Positions 24,342-32,599 of a DNA stretch of 64,000 bases are shown piece after piece; the stretch's first letter is position 1; each line of letters opens with the position of its first letter. The stretch lies in contig CAWCHA010000005.1 in NCBI GenBank assembly GCA_963795245.1, forward strand, positions 1,178,001-1,242,000, given 5' to 3'. The notes under the pieces were generated by a model. The model did no database searches. It worked only from the letters and a program-made list of their open reading frames with translations, and was not told where the DNA came from. This stretch comes from JAIQFF01 sp963795245. Its GTDB lineage: Bacteria > Acidobacteriota > Terriglobia > Terriglobales > Acidobacteriaceae. A program made the position numbers and the translations under genes.

Positions 24342-24974
24342 ATGATTCACGAAATTCTTCCCGTAGGTCCCCTTCAGTGCAACTGCTCTGTGATCGGGGA
24401 CGAAACCACCCGGGACGCCATCGTGATCGATCCGGGGGACGACATTGAAGAAGTTCTCGCCCTCCTCGCAAAGCACAATCTGAAGGTAGAGCAGATCGTG
24501 ATCACGCATGCTCACATTGACCACGTGGGCGGAGCCATGAAGCTGCGCGCCGCCACCGGTGCGCCGATCCTGCTCAATCAGAATGACCAGGCTTTATTGA
24601 AGATGCTGGACGTGCAGGCGGCATGGATCGGAATGAAAGATCCAGGCAAGGTCGAAATCGACCGCAGCATCGGAGATGGAGACACCGTACAAGCCGGGCC
24701 GCTACTCGCGGAGGTGATTTTTACGCCAGGCCACACCGAAGGCAGCGTGTGCCTCTACTTTTCAACCGAGAAGAAGCTTATCGCCGGCGATACTCTGTTT
24801 GCAGGAAGCATCGGCCGCACCGATCTGCCCGGCGGATCCATGCAGAAGATCATAAAATCCATTCACGACAAAGTGCTGGCCCTGCCTGATGACACCGTGG
24901 TGGTTCCCGGGCATGGTCCGATCACCACCATCGGGGAAGAGCGCGAGAACAATCCCTTCCTGGTAAAACGTTAG
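24342..24974 (+). CDS. MBL-fold metallo-hydrolase (glyoxalase II-like, YcbL type), 210 aa
   Basis: A zinc/iron metallo-beta-lactamase-fold hydrolase. The metal-binding motif THAHIDHVGG (HxHxDH) is at about residues 51-58. A second His is in FTPGHTEGSVC, the bridging Asp in LIAGDTLFAGSIGRTDLPG, and the last His in VVPGHGPITTIGEE. The short length, without the glyoxalase II C-terminal helical domain, matches the YcbL type I glyoxalase II-like group, which hydrolyses thioesters. It is cytoplasmic. It is convergent with the FKBP gene, with a strong hairpin between. Confidence 0.88.
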   Translation: MIHEILPVGPLQCNCSVIGDETTRDAIVIDPGDDIEEVLALLAKHNLKVEQIVITHAHIDHVGGAMKLRAATGAPILLNQNDQALLKMLDVQAAWIGMKDPGKVEIDRSIGDGDTVQAGPLLAEVIFTPGHTEGSVCLYFSTEKKLIAGDTLFAGSIGRTDLPGGSMQKIIKSIHDKVLALPDDTVVVPGHGPITTIGEERENNPFLVKR

Positions 24975-24997
24975 CCTTAACAAAATTGGCTCGCCCT

Positions 24998-25035
24998 GCT
25001 CGTGCGGCAGCACTTGTACAGGCTTTCGCACGAGC
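24998..25035. terminator. Hairpin between convergent genes (bidirectional terminator-like)
   Basis: GCTCGTGCG at 24998-25006 and CGCACGAGC at 25027-25035 form a perfect nine-base-pair stem with a 20-base loop. It lies in the middle of the gap between two convergent genes. It has no T-run on either side. The same word (CGCACGAGC) occurs in repeats at 39373 and, in part, at 44331, so it is also a member of the repeat families. Confidence 0.5.
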
Positions 25036-25056
25036 GGGGTGCTCAGATTTTCGCCC

Positions 25057-25875
25057 CTACTTTTTGTCGGGGGACTGACCGGCGGCACTGTCCTTTATAG
25101 AGAGCAGTTCCACCTCAAAGATCAGCATGGAATCAGGACCTATCTGGGGAGCAGGTGAACGCTCGCCGTAAGCCAAGTCCGACGGAACGAACAGCTGCCA
25201 CTTCGACCCCACGGGCATTAGCTGAAGGGCCTCGGTCCATCCCTTGATAACTCCGCTCACCGGAAAGGTGGCCGGTTCGCCGCGTTTGTAGGAGCTGTCA
25301 AACTCGGTTCCATTAATAAGCGTGCCCCGATAGTTGCAAACCACGGAGTCAGCGGCTGTCGGCTTCGGCCCGGTGCCCTGGGTCAGGATCTTGTATTGCA
25401 GGCCGCTGGGCAACGTGACCACGCCCTCCTTGCTCTTGTTTGCGGCCAGAAATGCTTCTCCTTCTTTCTTACCTGCTGCTCCGGCAATTTGCATTTGCTC
25501 CTCCTGTTTTTTCCGCATTTCGGCTTGCACTGCCATGAGCGTGGCTTTGGCCTGATCTTCCGTCATCGCAGTCTTGCCGCCAGCCAGCACATCCTTAAGA
25601 CCCCGCGCCAGAATATTGGGATCCACCGGCACCGCCTGCTTGTGCAGGCTCGCCCCCAGATTCATTCCCAGGGCATAGCTGAATTTGTCTTTTTGGGTTG
25701 TGAGCGCCAGCGGCGCAGCCGGACTTTTTGCGGTCGTCGCCCGATGGGGCTTGGCTGCGGGAGTTCCGGCAGAGGCTGGAGTCTTGGCAGCCGGAGCCTG
25801 CTGGGCTTGAGAACTTCCCGGCAGAGTCATCGCGGTAGCCAAGACAATTACGATCGAAACAAACGATTTTTGCAT
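25057..25875 (-). CDS. FKBP-type peptidyl-prolyl isomerase, exported, 272 aa
   Basis: A periplasmic or outer-membrane-side folding helper of the FkpA/Mip type. The signal peptide (residues about 1-24) is MQKSFVSIVIVLATAM followed by GSSQAQ. A Pro/Ala-rich linker comes next, then the FKBP N-terminal dimerisation helix domain (about 60-145, KFSYALGMNLGASLHKQ onward). The catalytic FKBP domain (about 155-262) shows GLQYKILTQGTG, NYRGTLINGTEFDSSY, VIKGWTEALQLMPVGSKW and FVPSDLAYG. The ATG at 25875 is chosen because it begins with the signal peptide. The frame opens to 25911 but neither start has a strong ribosome binding site. Confidence 0.9.
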   Translation of the reverse strand: MQKSFVSIVIVLATAMTLPGSSQAQQAPAAKTPASAGTPAAKPHRATTAKSPAAPLALTTQKDKFSYALGMNLGASLHKQAVPVDPNILARGLKDVLAGGKTAMTEDQAKATLMAVQAEMRKKQEEQMQIAGAAGKKEGEAFLAANKSKEGVVTLPSGLQYKILTQGTGPKPTAADSVVCNYRGTLINGTEFDSSYKRGEPATFPVSGVIKGWTEALQLMPVGSKWQLFVPSDLAYGERSPAPQIGPDSMLIFEVELLSIKDSAAGQSPDKK

Positions 25876-25938
25876 ATGTTCATTGTCACATTGGCGATAA
25901 GAACTCGGCAAATCTGAAGAGTTACTTTTTTGGGAAGG

Positions 25939-25983
25939 CAGTTCCCGGTTCTCAGTTCCTGATTCTCAGTTCCCGGTTCTCAG
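25939..25983. repeat. Iterated-word repeat (family D, word TTCTCAGTTCCCGG)
   Basis: GTTCCCGGTTCTCAGTTCC, then TGATTCTCAGTTCCCGG and TTCTCAG. The word is repeated about four times and overlaps the stop codon (25966-25968) of the following minus-strand aminotransferase gene, encoding its last residues. The complement of the same word occurs at 35281-35305. Confidence 0.65.
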
Positions 25984-27141
25984 AAAGTTGAACATTCGCT
26001 GGGTGCCTTCCTGGAACGTGCCGGGCTGAGTCAGAAGACTGACGATTAAATATCCGTCACTGGGGAAATCGTAGAAGTGGCTGGGATGAACCAACACCGA
26101 AGCTCGGCGTAGAAGATCGATCGCCAGATCTTCATCCGATTGAGTCGCAGGCACTCGCAACACGGCATACCATCCGCCTTCAACCTGCAAACGCTGGACT
26201 GTCGTCTGCTGCGCGAGTTGACGATCCAGTTCGGCCAGATTCGCACGCACGCGGCCAAGGATCAGCGGTTGAATATTCTTTCGCTCGTCGAGCAGCGTAC
26301 CTGCGGCGAGCTGGATGGGAGCGTTCATCGACAAATAAGTGTCGGCAATCACCTCCAGACGATCCATCGCGGCGGTTACGGTTTGTTCAGGGCCGCTGAC
26401 GGCCACCCATGCCAGCTTCATCTGGGGAAGGCCGGAAATTTTTGACAGGCCGCTGAGAGTGAAGGTCAGCACCTCGGAGTTCGACACGAAGCTGGGTCTG
26501 GGGAAGGCGTCAAGCGGATAGTCCAGAAATACTTCGTCCACAATGAGCACAAGATTGTGTTCCCGGCAGAACGAATTCAATTGCATACGTTCACTGGGGC
26601 TGGTGTATGAGCCCGTCGGATTGTTGGGATGCACTACCACCACTGCGCGGGTGCGAGGGCCCAGAGCCTGCGAGAGCGAGGGAAAATCGATGTGCCATCC
26701 ATGATCGTAGAGCAGTTCGTAGGGCTTCAGTACTACATCCTGCAGGTCGGCCAGAAATTCGAATAGCGGATAGCTGGGCTTGGGAACAAGCACCTCATCA
26801 TCGGGATTGCACAACAAGCGAAACACGTAGGAATAACCCTCGCTGGTGCTGGTGGTCAGGATGAGATGTTCCGAATCAACGGTCGATTCGCCATGCTGCT
26901 TGCTGTAGTAATCCGCCACTGCCTGGCGGGCGGTGGCCATCCCCTTGGGCTGAGGATCGTAATCCATCGCCCGGAGATCCGATAGCGCAGCGAGGATGCG
27001 CCCGGTATCGAAGTACAACCCGGCCCGCGCCGGATTCGAAATTGTCAGGTCGATGACTTTCCTTCCCGCGGCCTGGAGCTCGCGCTGGACTTCCGTAAAG
27101 CGATTAGGCGAGAGTTTCCAGTCGGTGCGTCGCGAAAACAT
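25966..27141 (-). CDS. Pyridoxal-phosphate-dependent aminotransferase (class I/II), 391 aa
   Basis: A fold-type I aminotransferase. Typical landmarks are LTISNPARAGLYFD near the substrate side, EGYSYVFRLLCNPDDEVLVP, the Asn of VVVHPNNPTGSYTSP, the Asp of LVLIVDEVFLDYPLD that binds the pyridine nitrogen, and the Schiff-base Lys in LSGLSKISGLPQMKL. The phosphate-binding Arg follows in the C-terminal domain. The frame opens to 27225, but the ATG at 27141 (MFSRRTDWKLSPNRF) matches the family start. The substrate is not determinable; the motif set fits alanine/aspartate-type or valine-pyruvate-type enzymes. Its last codons lie in a family-D repeat. Confidence 0.87.
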   Translation of the reverse strand: MFSRRTDWKLSPNRFTEVQRELQAAGRKVIDLTISNPARAGLYFDTGRILAALSDLRAMDYDPQPKGMATARQAVADYYSKQHGESTVDSEHLILTTSTSEGYSYVFRLLCNPDDEVLVPKPSYPLFEFLADLQDVVLKPYELLYDHGWHIDFPSLSQALGPRTRAVVVVHPNNPTGSYTSPSERMQLNSFCREHNLVLIVDEVFLDYPLDAFPRPSFVSNSEVLTFTLSGLSKISGLPQMKLAWVAVSGPEQTVTAAMDRLEVIADTYLSMNAPIQLAAGTLLDERKNIQPLILGRVRANLAELDRQLAQQTTVQRLQVEGGWYAVLRVPATQSDEDLAIDLLRRASVLVHPSHFYDFPSDGYLIVSLLTQPGTFQEGTQRMFNFLRTGN

Positions 27142-27337
27142 GCAGCACCCATAATAATGTAGGCGCAACGCCCACGCTCGTGCTGGGACTGAGATGCAGA
27201 AGGGAGCGAAGGAAGAATGACTCAACGATTATGACCGAACAACATCAGCCAAAATAGTCGAGGAGCCCGAGCATCACGGCCACTGCTAAGATCATCTGAG
27301 ATTTCGGGTTTATTTAGGATCTGTTCGAAAGGCACAT

Positions 27338-30300
27338 GTGATTAAAGATCTGCTTTCCCACTGGCCCTTGATCCAACAACTGAAGACTGGCGCCGACGGT
27401 ATGGGCCCCGAGGCCATGTCCGAAAAAACGAGAAATCTTCAGACCAAGCATCACGGCACGGACGTCTCCCGATCCATCTGTCCGTATTGCGCCGTCGGTT
27501 GCGGACAACTTGTTTATCACAAGCAGGGCAAGCTGATTTCGATTGAAGGTGACCCACAGTCGCCGATCTCGCGCGGGCACCTCTGTCCCAAAGGCGCCGA
27601 TACCTACGAATTGCACACCCATCCCGGAAGGCTGACGCGAGTGAAATATCGGAGGCCGTATTCGCGCGAGTGGGAAGAAATCGATCTTGAAACGGCAATG
27701 GACATGGTCGCAGACAGGGTCTGGGACGCCCGGGAAAAATCTTTTGAGGAAACGCGCGACGGCGAGGTCTTGATGCAGACCACCGCCATCGCCCATCTCG
27801 GCGGCGCGACCCTGGATAACGAAGAGAATTATCTCATCAAGAAACTTTTCACCGCCGGACTGGGAATGGTGTGCCTGAGCAATCAGGCAAGAATTTGACA
27901 CAGCTCTACCGTGCCCGGTCTGGGCACATCGTTCGGACGCGGCGGCGCCACGACTGCACAACAGGATTTGAAGAACGCGGATGCCATCCTGATCATGGGA
28001 TCGTCGATGGCGGAGAACCATCCTGTCGGCTTTCAGTGGGTGATCGAAGCCCGTGAGCGCGGCGCTAAAGTGATTCACGTCGATCCGCGATTTACACGCA
28101 CTTCGGCCATGGCGGACATATGGGTGCCGCTGCGCGCCGGCAGCGACATCTTGTTTCTGGGCGGGCTGATCAATTACGTACTCGAACATAACCGGGATTT
28201 TCGCGAATACGTTACGGCGTACACGAATGCGTCGACCCTATTGCGCGATGACTTCCGGGATACGGAAGACCTGAACGGCCTCTTCTCGGGCTGGGATGCG
28301 GAAAAGAAAAAGTACGACCCCGAGAGCTGGCTGTATCGGGGCGCTCCCTCCTCTGGCGGGGACGAAAAGGCTGGGCACTCCTCAGCCGGCGGGGGACACG
28401 GCAAAGACCGCGGGGGCGAAGCCGAAGATGCCGCAAAGTTTGAATCCGATCCTACGTTACAGGATCCGCGTTGCGTGTTCCAGGTCCTGAAGCGTCACTT
28501 TGCACGCTACACGCCAGAAGTAGTAGAGCGCGGGTGCGGAATTCCCAAAGAAGTTTTCCTGAAAACAGCGGAAGCGTTCGTATCGGCATCCGGACCGGAT
28601 AAGACGGCAGCGATCTGCTACGCCGTAGGCTGGACCCAACATTCCAATGGCGTGCAGATTATCCGCTCGGCTGCGATTTTGCAGTTGTTGCTTGGAAACA
28701 TCGGCCGCCCGGGCGGTGGAATTCTGGCGTTACGCGGGCACGCTTCCATACAAGGCTCGACTGATATTCCGACTCTCTACGATATTCTGCCCGGATATCT
28801 GCCCATGCCTTTCTTCGAGGCCGGCGCGAACGGATTGAACAAATACCTCAAGAAGCACAGTTCCCGCACCGGCCTTTGGGCGAATTTCGACAAGTACATG
28901 ATTAGCCTCTTGAAGGCCTGGTACGGAGACGCCGCCACCGCCGCAAACGACTTCGGCTTTGACTGGCTGCCGCGCGTCACCGGAGATCATTCGCACTTCG
29001 GGTACTGGTACGACATGCTCGACGGAAAAATGGACGGTCTCTTCGTTATGGGTCAGAATCCGGCCGTGGGCGCGCCCAACGGACGCTTGCAGCGTTCCGC
29101 CCTGGCCAAGTTAAAGTGGCTCGTGGTGCGCGACCTGGTCGAAGTCGAAACCGCAACTTTCTGGAAGGATTCGCCCGAAGTTGATCGAGGCGAACTTTCG
29201 CCGGATACGATCGCAACCGAAGTGTTTCTCTTCCCCGCCGCCGGGACGGCCGAGAAGAGCGGCACCTTCACCAACACGCAACGCATGTTGCAGTATCGGA
29301 ATAAGGCAATCGAGCCTCCCGCAGACGCCCGCAGCGAAGCCTGGTTCATGGTCCATCTGGGACGTCGGTTGAAGGCTCGCGCCAAAAATGACACGCACCC
29401 ACGGAACGCCGGACTGAACGCGCTTACCTGGGATTATCCGGTTTACGGCGAAAGCGCGGAGCCTGATGCAGAACGAATTCTTCAGGAGATCAACGGGCGA
29501 ACTGTAGCCGACGGCAAGCTCTTATCCGGGTTCAAGGACCTGAAGAATGATGGCTCGACCACTTGTGGCTGCTGGATTTATTCCGGCGTATTTCCCGCTC
29601 CGAACGAAAACCGCGCGAATCAACGCGATCCGCACGGTTATCTCGGTCATGGATGGGGATTCGCCTGGCCCAATGATTGCCGCATCATTTATAACCGCGC
29701 TTCGGCTCGGCCCGACGGCAAACCGTGGAGCGAGAAGAAAAAGCTGGTCTGGTGGGACGAAGCCAAAGGCGAATGGACCGGACTGGACACGCCGGATTTT
29801 CCGAAGACTACACCTCCGGATGCGAGAGCCGATCTTGAACATGGACACGGAGTCGAGGCGCTGGGCGGTGCAAGGCCGTTCACTCTTCATCCCGATGGCG
29901 TGGGCTGGCTGTATGTCCCCAGCGGATTGAAAGACGGTCCGCTTCCCGCCCACTACGAACCGCTGGAGTCGCTGTTCGACAATACTGTTTACGGTCAGGC
30001 AACCGATCCTGCGGCACAGAAGAAGGAGCGTGCGGAAAATCCTTACGCCGATTCTCCGGGCGATCCGCGCTTTCCCTATATCCTCACCACGTACCGCTTG
30101 ACCGAGCACCACACGGCGGGAGGCATGACGAGAACGCTTTCACACCTGGCAGAATTGCAGCCCGAGTTGTTTGCGGAAGTCTCGCCCGAACTGGCGGCAG
30201 ACGCCGGTCTCGATCACGGCGACTTTGCGACCATCACCACCCCGCGAGGAAGCATCGAAGCGCGAGTGCTGGTGACGCGGCGCATGCACCCGCTGTGGAT

Positions 30301-30562
30301 TGAAGGTCGCCGTGTGCACCAGATTGGGTTGCCTTATCACTGGGGATATCGCGGAACCGTAAAGGGAGATGTCGTCAATGATTTGCTGGCGATCAGTGAA
30401 GAACCCAATGTCCGCATCATGGAGACCAAAGCCCTGGTGTGCGGAGTCAGGCCAGGACGACGAGAGGCACAAGCCACGTGGGGACAACCGCCCTCGGTTG
30501 TCCAGCGGACCGAAGGTCCGCAAATGCATGCCGAGCCCATGGTCCAAACGAGAACCAAATGA
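27338..30562 (+). CDS. Formate dehydrogenase alpha subunit, selenocysteine-containing, 1074 aa
   Basis: A molybdenum/tungsten bis-MGD enzyme oxidising formate to CO2. The GTG start (27338) has AAAGG five bases upstream. The N-terminal [4Fe-4S] site is Cys48, Cys51, Cys55 and Cys83 (CPYCAVGC..CPKG). Codon 187 is an in-frame TGA (27896-27898) in the block NQARI-Sec-HSSTVPGLGTSFGRGG, where FDH-N/FDH-H carry selenocysteine. A SECIS hairpin follows, and homology continues without a break to the C-terminus (VKGDVVNDLLAISEEPNV). The N-terminus has no twin-arginine signal, unlike FdnG. Two inserts are unusual: a low-complexity Gly/Lys/Asp stretch at about residues 336-367, and a repeat-encoded tail (TWGQPPSVVQRTEGP) at about 1047-1062. 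The ATGA overlap with the beta gene shows an operon. Confidence 0.95.
27896..27927 (+). promoter_or_regulatory. Selenocysteine UGA codon with bacterial SECIS hairpin
   Basis: TGA at 27896-27898 is followed, after 12 bases, by GTGCCC (27911-27916), loop GGTCT and GGGCAC (27922-27927), a perfect six-base-pair stem. The apical loop GGUCU and its distance (18 bases after the UGA) are the same as in the E. coli fdhF SECIS element that SelB recognises. Confidence 0.93.
30479..30521. repeat. GGACAACCG palindrome (family B) inside the formate dehydrogenase coding end
   Basis: GTGGGGACAACCGCCCTCGG, then TTGTCC, and directly after it GCGGACCGAAGGTCCGC. The same unit stands in non-coding gaps at 45459-45570 and 50497-50620. 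Here it is in frame and translated as part of the C-terminal tail, about 14 codons before the stop. Confidence 0.75.
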
Positions 30563-31341
30563 CAACAACAGCCTTCCTCACTGACTCGACGTTATGCATC
30601 GGATGCAAGGCCTGCGAAGTCGCCTGCAAGGAATGGAACGGCGTGGCCGAAGACGGACTCGACTGGAGCGGCTTCTCCTACGACAATACGGGCGCGGTTG
30701 GGCACTCCACCTGGCGTCATGTGAAATTTGTGGAGCATTCGCCGGAGCCTGGCTTTGGGGGTAACGCGCCGGAGTTGAGTTCGTGGGGATTCTCATCGGA
30801 TGTCTGCAAGCATTGCGAGAACGCCGGATGCCTGGAAGCATGCCCGACGGGCTCGATTGTACGCACCGAGTTCGGTGGCATCTACATTCAGCCCGACATC
30901 TGCAATGGTTGTGGATATTGCGTGGTCTCGTGTCCGTTCGGCGTGGTGGAGCGAAATAATGACGATGGCCGCGCCTTCAAATGCACGTTTTGTTACGACC
31001 GGCAGAAAGCCGGACTGGTGCCGGCCTGCGCCAAGGCATGTCCGACGGAATCAATCAAGTTCGGAGAAATTGAAGACCTGAAGCTGCGGGCTGAAGAGCG
31101 TGTACGTGAACTGCAAGGACGGGGCATGAGAGACGCAGCACTCTATGACGCAGCCGATACCAGCGTCGGCGGAACCCATGCCATGTTCATTCTGCGCGGC
31201 GATCCGCGCAGCTACAATCTGCCGCCGAAGCCTGAAGTGCCGACGATCTACTTGAAGAAAGCCTGGACTTCATCGGCGCTGGCGGCAGGATTGCTTCTGG
31301 CAGGAAGTCTGCTGGCCTTCCTGACGTTGCCGGAGAAGTAA
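30559..31341 (+). CDS. Formate dehydrogenase iron-sulfur (beta) subunit, 260 aa
   Basis: Electron-transfer subunit carrying four [4Fe-4S] clusters between the alpha subunit and the membrane. Cysteine groups are visible at Cys13/16/19/23 (CIGCKACEVAC), VCKHCENAGCLEACPTGSI, CNGCGYCVVSCPFGV and the CTFC..PACAKACPTESI pair. A single transmembrane helix near the C-terminus (SSALAAGLLLAGSLLAFLTL) is as in FdnH. The ATG at 30559 overlaps the alpha-subunit stop (ATGA), so translation is coupled. The frame opens further upstream but that part is the alpha gene in another frame. It has no signal peptide and depends on the alpha subunit for localisation. Confidence 0.93.
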   Translation: MTTTAFLTDSTLCIGCKACEVACKEWNGVAEDGLDWSGFSYDNTGAVGHSTWRHVKFVEHSPEPGFGGNAPELSSWGFSSDVCKHCENAGCLEACPTGSIVRTEFGGIYIQPDICNGCGYCVVSCPFGVVERNNDDGRAFKCTFCYDRQKAGLVPACAKACPTESIKFGEIEDLKLRAEERVRELQGRGMRDAALYDAADTSVGGTHAMFILRGDPRSYNLPPKPEVPTIYLKKAWTSSALAAGLLLAGSLLAFLTLPEK

Positions 31342-31350
31342 GCCGAGCCG

Positions 31351-31455
31351 CGTAGGCCCGGACGCCCTCGTCCGGGTGAGCGAGCAAAGGTCGCCAAGGG
31401 TAGGTTTCGAAGTTCAAAAGCCGGCTGGGCCGGTGTGGCACCCGCCCCTACGTGG
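31351..31455. repeat. GC-rich palindromic element (family F) between the beta subunit and nrfD-type genes
   Basis: GTAGGCCCGGACGCCCTCGT and CCGGGTGAGCGAGC at the left, and CCGGTGTGGCACCCGCCCCTACG at the right. It interrupts the operon and creates a false in-frame start (GTG 31435) upstream of the next gene. Confidence 0.6.
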
Positions 31456-31470
31456 GCCGTGGAATCGAAT

Positions 31471-32511
31471 ATGGAAGAGAACGACAGTGTCGCTCGCGAA
31501 CAGCGCCTGCTTGAACTAAGGCGCGAGGCTGAGCTTCGTGGAGAAGTAAAAGGCCGCGGTGTCCGTCCTCGGGGCGCGCCTTTCCCGGTGGCCTCTCCGG
31601 AAACCGGCTACTATGGTCTGCCCCTGCTCAAGCAGCCCTCGTGGACCTGGGAGATTCCGCTCTACTTTTTTGTGGGCGGCGCTGCCGGCGCGGCAGCCGT
31701 GGTAGGTGCGATCGCTGACTATACCGGCGCAGATCGACGATTAGTGCGCCATGCCCGCTGGATCGCCGCCGCCGGCTCTGTCATCTCTCCGGCACTGCTT
31801 GTCTCCGACCTGGGACGACCCGAGCGATTTTTGAACATGATGCGGGTATTTAAACCACGAAGCCCGATGTCGGTCGGCGTGTGGACCCTATTGGGATTTT
31901 CGGGAGGTGCTACGGCGGCGGCGTTCGCAGGGTTCATGCGGGAGCGCTACGGACCGACACTGCCCATCCGCATACTGGAGAATGCAGGCCAGGCAGCGTC
32001 ACTTGCCTTCGGACTTCCCTTCTCCAATTACACCGGCGTGCTGATTGGAGCCACCTCCATTCCCGTATGGAATGAAAACGCGGGCGACCTGCCACTTCAT
32101 TTCGGGGCTTCCGGAGTGAGTGCCGCAGTGGGACTGCTTGAGTTGATGGGGCATGAGAAGAATCGTGCGCTCCAGGCACTCGGTCTGGGTGCGGCGATGA
32201 TTGAATGCTGGGAAGGCTGGCGCATCGAAAGCCGGCGTCTTCCTGGCCTCGATCCTCTAAAGCATGGAACTAGCGGGGCTCTGATTCGCACCGGAGGCGT
32301 GCTAAGCGGCCCGGTTCCCGCAGCTTTGCGTATTTTGAGCATAGCGACGAGCAGAGAGCGGTCGCGCAAATTGCGGCGCTGGGCGAGCATTGCTGCCGTG
32401 GCCGGTTCGTTGCTCACGCGCGTCGCCTGGATTCACGCCGGGCATGTTTCGGCGCAGGACTGGCGGGTGCCGTTGGAAATTCCGGACCCAACTGCCCCTG
32501 ATATTGGCTGA
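31471..32511 (+). CDS. NrfD/PsrC-type membrane subunit of formate dehydrogenase, 346 aa
   Basis: Integral membrane quinone-interacting subunit of the NrfD/polysulfide-reductase family, here replacing the usual cytochrome b556 gamma subunit of formate dehydrogenase. About eight hydrophobic helices follow a charged N-terminal 45 residues. Family-like segments are PSWTWEIPLYFFVGGAAGA, LVSDLGRPERFLNMMRVFKP and SPMSVGVWTLLGFSGG, the conserved Asp-x-Gly-Arg-Pro/Arg-Phe motif of NrfD proteins. No haem-binding His pair is needed in this family. The ATG at 31471 has GGA seven bases upstream. The frame extends to 31435 only through a repeat element. It completes an alpha-beta-NrfD operon. Confidence 0.9.
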   Translation: MEENDSVAREQRLLELRREAELRGEVKGRGVRPRGAPFPVASPETGYYGLPLLKQPSWTWEIPLYFFVGGAAGAAAVVGAIADYTGADRRLVRHARWIAAAGSVISPALLVSDLGRPERFLNMMRVFKPRSPMSVGVWTLLGFSGGATAAAFAGFMRERYGPTLPIRILENAGQAASLAFGLPFSNYTGVLIGATSIPVWNENAGDLPLHFGASGVSAAVGLLELMGHEKNRALQALGLGAAMIECWEGWRIESRRLPGLDPLKHGTSGALIRTGGVLSGPVPAALRILSIATSRERSRKLRRWASIAAVAGSLLTRVAWIHAGHVSAQDWRVPLEIPDPTAPDIG

Positions 32512-32599
32512 GACCCACCCCTCCCGGATGCAGTGCACGAGTGGGTACGGCTGCGAGTTCATCGATTACGGGACTGTATAATCAAGTGTCTCGCGGCCC

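Noticed and set aside
27338..27898. A complete 186-aa protein ending at the TGA, with a separate 883-aa protein after it
   Set aside because: Homology to formate dehydrogenase is continuous across the TGA and a SECIS hairpin follows; this is one selenoprotein gene.
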